Shown here: in pieces, positions 31,910 through 38,056 of the stretch
Numbering within the stretch: position 1 is the stretch's first letter
Layout: each line of letters starts with the position of its first letter
DNA from: Enterovirga sp.
Lineage (GTDB): Bacteria; Pseudomonadota; Alphaproteobacteria; Rhizobiales; Beijerinckiaceae
Assembly (NCBI GenBank): GCA_028290695.1
Contig: JAQGJJ010000188.1
Coordinates: 1-38,056, forward strand
Direction: 5' to 3'
DNA: 38,056 nt
The notes under the pieces: model-generated
Told to the model about the DNA's origin: nothing
What the model saw: only the letters and a program-made list of their open reading frames with translations
Databases searched by the model: none
Made by a program: the position numbers and the translations under genes

Positions 31910-33075
31910 TGGATTTCGCGCTGACGGGCGAACAGGAAGCCATCCAGGAAGCCGTCGGAGCAATCTGCGCCGGCTTCGACGACGAGTACTGGCTGAAGCG
32001 CGACAAGGAGGGGGGATTCCCGACCGACTTCTACGACGCGATGGCGGAAGGGGGCTGGCTCGGGATCTGCGTTCCGGAGGCTTACGGGGGATCGGGGCTC
32101 GGGATCACCGAGGCCGCCCTCATGATGCGGACCATTGCGGAATCCGGCGCCGGCATGTCGGGCGCGTCTGCCCTGCACATCAACGTGTTCGGCCTCAACC
32201 CCGTCGTCGTTTTCGGGACCGAGGAGCAGAAGCAGCGCATGCTGCCCCCGATGGTGAAAGGGCTGGAGAAATCCTGCTTCGCGGTCACCGAGCCCAATAC
32301 CGGCCTCAACACCACCCAGCTCAAGACGCGGGCGGTCCTAAAGGGCGACCGCTATGTGGTGAACGGCCAGAAGGTCTGGATTTCGACCGCGCAAGTTGCC
32401 AACAAGATCCTGCTGCTCGCCCGCACGACTCCGCTCGAGGAGGTCAGAAAACCGACCCACGGTCTCACGCTGTTCTACACCGATTTCGATCGCTCCCGGA
32501 TCAAGGTGCACGAGATCGAGAAGATGGGCCGCAAGGCGGTCGATTCGAACGAACTCTTCATCGAAGATTTCGAGATCCCGATCGCGGATCGGATCGGCGA
32601 GGAGGGGCGAGGCTTCGAATACATCCTGCATGGGATGAACCCGGAGCGCGTGCTGATCGCGGCCGAAGCGGTCGGGCTCGGTCACCTGGCCCTGTCGCGG
32701 GCCACGGCCTACGCGAAGGAGCGGGTCGTCTTCAACCGGCCCATCGGCCAGAACCAGAGCATCCAGCACCCGCTCGCGGCCAACTGGATGGAACTTGAGG
32801 CCGCCTGGTTGATGATCATGTCGGCTGCCTGGCAGTACGACAAGGGGCTGCCATGCGGCGCCGCGGCGAACGCCGCGAAGTATCTGGCGGGGGAAGCGGG
32901 CTTCAATGCGTGTCAGCAGGCTGTGATGACCCACGGCGGCTTCGGCTATGCCAAGGAGTACCATGTAGAGCGTTACCTGCGGGAGGTTCTCGTGCCACGC
33001 ATCGCCCCGATCAGCCCGCAACTCGTGCTCTGCTACATCGCGGAGCGTGTTCTTGGCCTGCCGAAATCGTATTGA
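31909..33075 (+). CDS. Acyl-CoA dehydrogenase
   Basis: A 388-residue FAD flavoprotein of the acyl-CoA dehydrogenase family, which introduces a 2,3-double bond into acyl-CoA. CFAVTEPNTGLNTTQLKTRA (about 124-143), VNGQKVWISTAQVANKI and THGGFGYAKEYHVERYLRE are the conserved substrate and FAD segments. The usual C-terminal catalytic Glu (IYEGT) is replaced by IAPIS. Glu246 in MNPERVLIA aligns with the alternative base used in isovaleryl- and long-chain enzymes. It follows the CoA-transferase with a one-base overlap, and the racemase gene follows after 146 bases. Confidence 0.9.
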   Translation: MDFALTGEQEAIQEAVGAICAGFDDEYWLKRDKEGGFPTDFYDAMAEGGWLGICVPEAYGGSGLGITEAALMMRTIAESGAGMSGASALHINVFGLNPVVVFGTEEQKQRMLPPMVKGLEKSCFAVTEPNTGLNTTQLKTRAVLKGDRYVVNGQKVWISTAQVANKILLLARTTPLEEVRKPTHGLTLFYTDFDRSRIKVHEIEKMGRKAVDSNELFIEDFEIPIADRIGEEGRGFEYILHGMNPERVLIAAEAVGLGHLALSRATAYAKERVVFNRPIGQNQSIQHPLAANWMELEAAWLMIMSAAWQYDKGLPCGAAANAAKYLAGEAGFNACQQAVMTHGGFGYAKEYHVERYLREVLVPRIAPISPQLVLCYIAERVLGLPKSY

Positions 33076-33113
33076 CGAGATGCCAGACAGGCCCGCGCCG
33101 CTCGTCCCCCCTC

Positions 33114-33128
33114 TTATCGTCTCGATAA
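33114..33128. promoter_or_regulatory. AT-rich 15-base palindrome upstream of the racemase gene
   Basis: TTATCG-tct-CGATAA is a perfect 6-base-arm palindrome in the 146-base gap between the dehydrogenase and the racemase gene. Its AT-rich arms stand out from the GC-rich surroundings. IclR-family proteins bind palindromes of about this size, and an IclR gene lies just downstream, so an internal operator is plausible. Confidence 0.35.
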
Positions 33129-33221
33129 CCGGGCGCTCTCGGGGTGCGGCTGGTTCGACTCGCGGAGCATCCCGCGCCCGGACGGAACCGGCACCGATAT
33201 GGCGCCGCTCGGAGGCACGCC

Positions 33222-34472
33222 ATGTCCGGTGACCCCGAACCACGCGGCCTTCGGAGCGGGCCGCTGTCGGGCCTCAGGATCATCGAGATGGCGGGCGTGG
33301 GGCCCGGACCGATGTGTGCCATGATGCTGGCGGATGCCGGCGCCGAGGTGCTGCGGATAGACCGGCCGATGCCGAGCGGCTTGGGCATGGAGCGCCCGGC
33401 GCGGTTCGACCTTCTGGCTCGCGGCCGCCGCTCCGTCGCAATCGACCTGAAGCACCCGGATGGCCGGGATTGCGTGCTCGACCTCGTCCGCAAAGCGGAT
33501 GCCCTGATCGAGGGCTTCCGGCCCGGCACCATGGAGCGGCTCGGGCTCGGTCCGGAGCCGTGTCTCACGGCCAGGCCGTCGCTCGTCTACGGCCGCATGA
33601 CCGGATGGGGGCAGGGCGGACCGCTTGGCCCGGCGGCAGGGCACGATCTCAACTACATCGCGCTCACGGGAGTGCTGCACGCGATCGGACGGGCGGACGC
33701 GCCCCCGACGCCCCCGCTGAACCTCGTGGGGGATTTCGGGGGCGGGGCCATGTACCTCGCCTTCGGGCTCCTGGCGGCTCTCTTGCATGCGCGGGAGACC
33801 GGGGTCGGACAGGTGGTGGACGCCGCCATGGTCGACGGAGCGGCCAGTTTGATGACCGCGATGTACGGGCTGCACGCAGCCGGCCTGCACACCGACCGTC
33901 GGGGGGCGAACGTCCTCGATTCCGGCGCTCCCTATTACGAGGTCTACACCTGCGCGGACGGACTCCATCTGTCGGTCGCACCGATCGAAGAGAAGTTCCG
34001 GGCGGTGCTGTACGAGCGGATCGGCCTCGATCCCGCTCTGATGCCGGATCTGCGCGATCGGGGGACGTGGCCTGCCGCCAAGGACATCCTGGCGGCCAAG
34101 TTCCGCGAACGGTCCCGCGCGGAATGGTGCAGCTTGCTGGAGGGCACGGACGCATGCGCGGCGCCCGTCCTCTCGCTCGCCGACGCGCCGGAGCACCCCC
34201 ATAATCGCGAGCGCGACACCTTTGTGACGATCGACGGTGTGGTGCAGCCTGCGCCCGCGCCGCGCTTCTCGGTCACACCCTCCGGCCTTCCGACGCCGCC
34301 CGAGAAGGCAGGCGCGAGCACGACAGCGGCGCTGGCGGATTGGGGCATCGAGGAGAAACGGATCCAGGCATTGGTCGCTTCGGGAGCGATTGGACTCAGG
34401 GCGGGGCCCGGCAGGCGCCGAAAGGAGATGTCGGCGGCGACCGCTTCGTCATGTTCGATGGCCGAGGACTGA
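33222..34472 (+). CDS. Alpha-methylacyl-CoA racemase (AMACR/MCR-like)
   Basis: A 416-residue CaiB-superfamily enzyme that epimerises the 2-methyl centre of 2-methylacyl-CoAs. [18 protein letters not shown] and [16 protein letters not shown] are the racemase signature. His141, Asp171 and Glu256 match the catalytic His126, Asp156 and Glu241 of Mycobacterium MCR with a constant offset of 15. GGAGG precedes the ATG at 33222 by 8 bases. It follows a CoA-transferase and an acyl-CoA dehydrogenase, which suggests the substrate acid has a methyl branch. The C-terminal 25 residues are polar and not conserved. Confidence 0.9.
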   Translation: MSGDPEPRGLRSGPLSGLRIIEMAGVGPGPMCAMMLADAGAEVLRIDRPMPSGLGMERPARFDLLARGRRSVAIDLKHPDGRDCVLDLVRKADALIEGFRPGTMERLGLGPEPCLTARPSLVYGRMTGWGQGGPLGPAAGHDLNYIALTGVLHAIGRADAPPTPPLNLVGDFGGGAMYLAFGLLAALLHARETGVGQVVDAAMVDGAASLMTAMYGLHAAGLHTDRRGANVLDSGAPYYEVYTCADGLHLSVAPIEEKFRAVLYERIGLDPALMPDLRDRGTWPAAKDILAAKFRERSRAEWCSLLEGTDACAAPVLSLADAPEHPHNRERDTFVTIDGVVQPAPAPRFSVTPSGLPTPPEKAGASTTAALADWGIEEKRIQALVASGAIGLRAGPGRRRKEMSAATASSCSMAED

Positions 34473-34488
34473 GGCGGCGGAGGTGGGA

Positions 34489-35217
34489 GTGATCGTCCGA
34501 CAGGCCGCCAACGTGCTCGACCTCCTGGAGTTCTTCGCCCAGGAACGTCGCCCGGCCACCCTGTCGGAGGTGGCGGAGCATTTCGGGTGGCCCCGCTCGA
34601 GTACCTTCAACCTCCTCACGACGCTCGCGGAGCGCGGTTACCTATACGAGCCGAAGCCGAGAGCCGGCTATTACCCGACCGGGCGCTGGCTGTCCCAAGC
34701 GCAGGCTGCCGCAGATGCCGAGCCTCTGCCACCCTGGACCAAGTTGATCCTCGCGGAGCTCGCGGCAGACACCGGCGAGACGGTCGCCATCGGGGGCGCG
34801 GCCGGCACGATGGCGGTGTTCCTGGACGTCGTCGAGTCCTCCGCGTCGGTCCGCTATTTCGGCCATGTCGGCCACCGGATCCCCATCCACGCATGCTCGA
34901 CCGGTCGGGCCCTGCTGCTACAATATCCGACGGCGGAGCGGATGGCGCTCTACCGGAAAATCGAGTTCAAGCGGTACGGGCCGTACACGCCCATCAGCAT
35001 CGACATGGTGGAGGCCGAACTCAGGCGCTCCGTCGAGCGCGGGTACTGCGAAAGCTACGCCGATTACAGTCCGGACTTGGCAGGGGTGGCCATGCCGCTC
35101 GGCGTGGCGGACCGCCGTCTCGCGATCGTGGTTGCTGGACCGATGTTCCGAATGGCGGACCGCATGGTTGCCGTGGCGAAGGCGATCGGCCGGGCCGTCG
35201 AACGGCACGCGCGCTAG
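34489..35217 (+). CDS. IclR-family transcriptional regulator
   Basis: A 242-residue regulator. The winged helix-turn-helix is at about 5-63 (ATLSEVAEHFGWPRSSTFNLLTTLAERGYL) and the IclR effector domain at about 72-240, with HIPIHACSTGRALL-type and ERGYCESYADYSPDLAGVAMPL segments. The GTG at 34489 has GGAGG at 5-base spacing and lies 16 bases after the racemase stop, so it is probably the last gene of the same unit. It likely senses the acid or acyl-CoA handled by this locus and controls the divergent TRAP operon and its own operon. Confidence 0.9.
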   Translation: MIVRQAANVLDLLEFFAQERRPATLSEVAEHFGWPRSSTFNLLTTLAERGYLYEPKPRAGYYPTGRWLSQAQAAADAEPLPPWTKLILAELAADTGETVAIGGAAGTMAVFLDVVESSASVRYFGHVGHRIPIHACSTGRALLLQYPTAERMALYRKIEFKRYGPYTPISIDMVEAELRRSVERGYCESYADYSPDLAGVAMPLGVADRRLAIVVAGPMFRMADRMVAVAKAIGRAVERHAR

Positions 35218-35233
35218 GCCCCAACCGCCGACG

Positions 35234-36520
35234 TCAATCCAACCTCGCAAGAGCCTGGGTGAGATCCGCGACGATGTCATCGGGATGCTCGATCCCGATG
35301 GACAGGCGGATGGTCGCGTCGCTGACACCGATGTGGTCGCGAACGGCTTTCGGCACGCCCGAATGCGTCGTCGACGCCGGATGGGATGCGAGCGATTCCG
35401 TTCCTCCTAGGCTAACGGCCAGCTTGAAGATCCGCAGCCCGTTGAGGAAGGCGAAAGCCTCGGGCTCCCCACCCTTGATGTCGAACGAAAAGGTCGCCCC
35501 GCCGGAGGTGCACTGCTTCGCGAAAACAAGCCGCTCCGGAGAGCTGTGCGGCAGAAACGGCGGAAAATAGACTTTCGCCACGCGGCGATCGAGTTGGAGG
35601 AAACGTGCTGCCACCTCGGCGTTGCGGCAGGCGGCATTCATGCGGAGGCTCAGAGTTTCGAGCGAGCGGCCGATCATCCAGGCCGAGTGAGGATCGAGCT
35701 GGGTGCCGATAGCCCCGCGCAGCATCTTGACGGGGCGCACGTAGTCCCGGCTTCCCACTACGGCGCCCGCAACCAGGTCGGAATGGCCGCCAACATATTT
35801 CGTGAGCGAGTAGATCGAGAGATCGGCGCCATGGGCGAGGGGCTTCTGATGGATCGGCCCGAGCAGGGTGTTGTCGCAGGCGACGATCGGACGATGGCCC
35901 TGGCGCTGACCGATCTCATCCGCCACCTCGCGCGCGAGCTCGATGTCGACCATCGTGTTGAGCGGATTGGACGGGGTCTCGATCATGATCGCCGAGACCC
36001 GGCCCGTGGCCATAGCGGCTCGCGCGCCGTCCCGCATGCTCGACGGGCTGACGCCGTCCGAGAAGCCCACGCCTTCGATACCAAACGGCTTCAGGGTCTT
36101 GGTGATCAGGGTCTCCGTTCCGCCATAGAGAGGCTGGCTGTGGAGAACGACGTCCCCGGGACGCGCGAAGGCCAGAAGGGTCGTGGCGATGGCCGCCATC
36201 CCGCTCGAGAAGATCGCGGCTGCCTCCGCGTCCTCGTACACGGCGAGGCGGTCCTCCACGATCTCGCTGTTGGGATGGTTGAAGCGCGAATACACGAGCC
36301 CGGCCGCGACGCCGGCCGGAGGCTCCCGCCGTCCCGACACGTAATCAAAGAATTCCTTCCCGTGCTCGGCGGACCGGAACACGAAGGTCGAGGTCAGGAA
36401 CACCGGCGGCTTGACTGCACCTTCCGACAGGGCCGGGTCGTAGCCGTAGCCGAGCATCAACGTCTCGGGATTGAGCTTTCGGTTGCCCAACCGGTCCTTG
36501 CGGTAGCCTTCGTCAGGCAT
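35234..36520 (-). CDS. Cystathionine gamma-synthase-family PLP enzyme
   Basis: A 428-residue Cys/Met-metabolism PLP enzyme. VYSRFNHPN (77-85), [39 protein letters not shown] and the Schiff-base lysine Lys241 in [12 protein letters not shown] are all present. [17 protein letters not shown] fits near the C-terminus. The family includes cystathionine gamma-synthase and -lyase, methionine gamma-lyase and O-acetylhomoserine sulfhydrylase; motifs do not settle which. The ATG at 36520 begins the conserved part. It converges with the IclR gene across 16 bases and has no obvious link to the neighbouring locus. Confidence 0.88.
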   Translation of the reverse strand: MPDEGYRKDRLGNRKLNPETLMLGYGYDPALSEGAVKPPVFLTSTFVFRSAEHGKEFFDYVSGRREPPAGVAAGLVYSRFNHPNSEIVEDRLAVYEDAEAAAIFSSGMAAIATTLLAFARPGDVVLHSQPLYGGTETLITKTLKPFGIEGVGFSDGVSPSSMRDGARAAMATGRVSAIMIETPSNPLNTMVDIELAREVADEIGQRQGHRPIVACDNTLLGPIHQKPLAHGADLSIYSLTKYVGGHSDLVAGAVVGSRDYVRPVKMLRGAIGTQLDPHSAWMIGRSLETLSLRMNAACRNAEVAARFLQLDRRVAKVYFPPFLPHSSPERLVFAKQCTSGGATFSFDIKGGEPEAFAFLNGLRIFKLAVSLGGTESLASHPASTTHSGVPKAVRDHIGVSDATIRLSIGIEHPDDIVADLTQALARLD

Positions 36521-36701
36521 GGTGTTCTCGCGATTCCAACCGGGCCCAATTGCCAGGGGCAGGCCGGCTTCGGCAAGCCACAACGAGGCGTTGGCGTCCC
36601 TCGCCCGACGGCAGCGCGGGCACGGGTCGGTCGCGAGCTAGCGAGCGTCCCTCTGGCGGCCCCCGGGCGCGTGCCGGCTGCTCAACAGCGCTTCCGCTCG
36701 C

Positions 36702-38056
36702 TCACTCTGCGGCGATCGGGCGGCCGATTGGCGGTCCGGCCTCCCCATCTTGGCGCTCATCGAAGCCGTCGAGCGCCAAGCCGCGAGCTTGCAGGCGCCA
36801 CATTCGCCGGTACAGCCCGGCGCGCCCGAGAAGCTCCGCCGGAACTCCGTCCTGAACGACCCGGCCGTCCTGGATCACGATCACGCGGTCGAACGTGGCG
36901 AGCGTGGAGAGGCGATGCGCGACCGCGATCACGGTCCTGCCCTTCATCCGGGTCAGCAGCGAGTTCTGGATCTCGATCTCGGACTCCGTATCGAGGGCGG
37001 ACGTTGCTTCGTCGAAGATGATGATCGGGGCGTCCTTGAGGAATGCGCGTGCGATGCCGATCCTCTGGCGTTGGCCTCCCGACAGCTTGGTCCCGCGCTC
37101 GCCAACGATCGTCTCGTAGCCGTCCGGAAGAGCGTCGACGAAGACGTCGCAATGGGCTGCCCGGGCAGCCTCGGCGACTTCCTCGTCCGTGGCCGAGGGT
37201 CGTGCGAACCGTATGTTCTCCCGCACGCTGCGATGGAACAGCCCGATATCCTGAGGAACGACCGCAAGCGCGGCCCGCAGGGAATCCTGCGTCACTTCAT
37301 CGATTCGCAGCCCGTCGATCAGGATGGACCCGTGTTGCACGTCGTAGAGGCGCTGCAGGAGATGCACGAGGGTCGATTTGCCCGCCCCCGAGGGGCCGAC
37401 GATGCCGACCTTCTGGCCGCCAGGGACCGTGAGCGTGAGTTCGTGCGTGGCATCCTTGGCGCCGGAATAGGAGAAGCTCACGTCCCGGAATTCGATGGCG
37501 CCCGCTTTGGTGACGAGGGCCGGCGCTTCGGCTCGGTCGACGACGGTCTGCTTCTGACCGATCGTCTTCAGCGTCTCGTCGATGAAGCCGACATGTTGCC
37601 CGACGTCGACCAGGGAAAGTGCGAGATCGCGGGAGCTGTGCAGAATCCGGAAGGTCAGGGTCGAGACGACGACGACGTCGCCGGGGCTGATCCGGCCGGC
37701 CGTCCACAGCAGCACTGCCCAGGTCAGCATCCCGGCGGCCGCAACGCACAGAACCAGATCGTGCAGCAGTCGCGCCTTCTCGATGTGCATCCAGCTCGCA
37801 CGCTGCGATCGTGCCTCCGCACCGAAGGCAGCCCCGAGGCGGTCGAATTCGCGGCTTCGCGCCGAGAAGGCCTTCACGGCCCACATGTTCGTGATGGTGT
37901 CGATCAACTCGCCCGCGACGGTGCTCGCGCGGCCGGAATACTCGCGATGACGCGGGCGCCCCTGCTCGCCGAACCAGATGAGCATCAGCGTCACGAGGAT
38001 CACGGCGGCCGAGAGCGCGCCCGCCATGGCGAGATCGATCGAGCTGAAGATGATCA
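36702..38056 (-). CDS. ABC exporter, fused membrane and ATP-binding subunit (5' end outside window)
   Basis: At least 451 residues of a half-transporter, open to the window edge. The visible N-terminal part has late membrane helices (about SAAVILVTLMLIW and VLCVAAAGMLTWAVLLW). The nucleotide-binding domain is complete: GPSGAGKST (Walker A), VPQDIGLF (Q-loop), LSGGQRQRIGIARAFL (signature), IIIFDEATSALD (Walker B) and AHRLSTL (H-loop). The MsbA/MDR-type exporter architecture suggests a lipid or hydrophobic cargo, but this is not resolvable. The stop is at 36702. Confidence 0.93.
   Translation of the reverse strand, partial: IIFSSIDLAMAGALSAAVILVTLMLIWFGEQGRPRHREYSGRASTVAGELIDTITNMWAVKAFSARSREFDRLGAAFGAEARSQRASWMHIEKARLLHDLVLCVAAAGMLTWAVLLWTAGRISPGDVVVVSTLTFRILHSSRDLALSLVDVGQHVGFIDETLKTIGQKQTVVDRAEAPALVTKAGAIEFRDVSFSYSGAKDATHELTLTVPGGQKVGIVGPSGAGKSTLVHLLQRLYDVQHGSILIDGLRIDEVTQDSLRAALAVVPQDIGLFHRSVRENIRFARPSATDEEVAEAARAAHCDVFVDALPDGYETIVGERGTKLSGGQRQRIGIARAFLKDAPIIIFDEATSALDTESEIEIQNSLLTRMKGRTVIAVAHRLSTLATFDRVIVIQDGRVVQDGVPAELLGRAGLYRRMWRLQARGLALDGFDERQDGEAGPPIGRPIAAE

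Overview
This is a GC-rich, gene-dense stretch of chromosome from what looks like an alphaproteobacterium, probably of the order Hyphomicrobiales (Methylobacteriaceae-like). That placement is an inference from base composition, the frequent GTG starts and 1-4 base overlaps, and the mix of TRAP transporters, CoA-transferases and a TakP-like binding protein. No rRNA, tRNA, CRISPR array, prophage or insertion sequence was seen. Both ends cut through genes: an acyl-CoA synthetase on the left and an ABC exporter subunit on the right.

Left part (1-9 kb). After the end of an AMP-dependent acyl-CoA ligase and a coupled FAS1-like/MaoC-type dehydratase comes a complete C40 carotenoid cluster in two converging units. 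crtX-crtY-crtI-crtB lie on the plus strand, each overlapping the next by 4 bases. crtE-crtZ-crtW lie on the minus strand. Together they would make GGPP, phytoene, lycopene and beta-carotene, add 3-hydroxyl and 4-keto groups (zeaxanthin, canthaxanthin, astaxanthin), and glycosylate the hydroxyls. The predicted end product is therefore an astaxanthin- or zeaxanthin-type glycoside.

Middle part (9-25 kb). These are mostly independent genes: an alpha/beta hydrolase, an MFS carrier, an orphan TakP-like 2-oxoacid binding protein, a PAP2 phosphatase, an OsmC protein, an inositol-monophosphatase-family enzyme, a non-flagellar MotA/MotB-like pair, a Na+/H+ antiporter-type carrier, an SDR, a GntR/FCD regulator divergent from an MHS-family carrier plus an M24 protein, an AGE-family epimerase, and a membrane-anchored metallo-beta-lactamase-fold hydrolase.

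Right part (25-38 kb). Two small proteins (a one-helix membrane protein and a zinc-ribbon protein) and a luciferase-like oxidoreductase precede a catabolic locus. That locus has a TRAP transporter (dctP-dctQ-dctM) on the minus strand, divergent from a plus-strand run of CaiB-type CoA-transferase, acyl-CoA dehydrogenase, alpha-methylacyl-CoA racemase and IclR regulator. Read together it suggests uptake of an organic acid, CoA activation, epimerisation at a 2-methyl centre and dehydrogenation; the substrate cannot be told from sequence. A cystathionine gamma-synthase-family PLP enzyme and the ABC exporter end the window.
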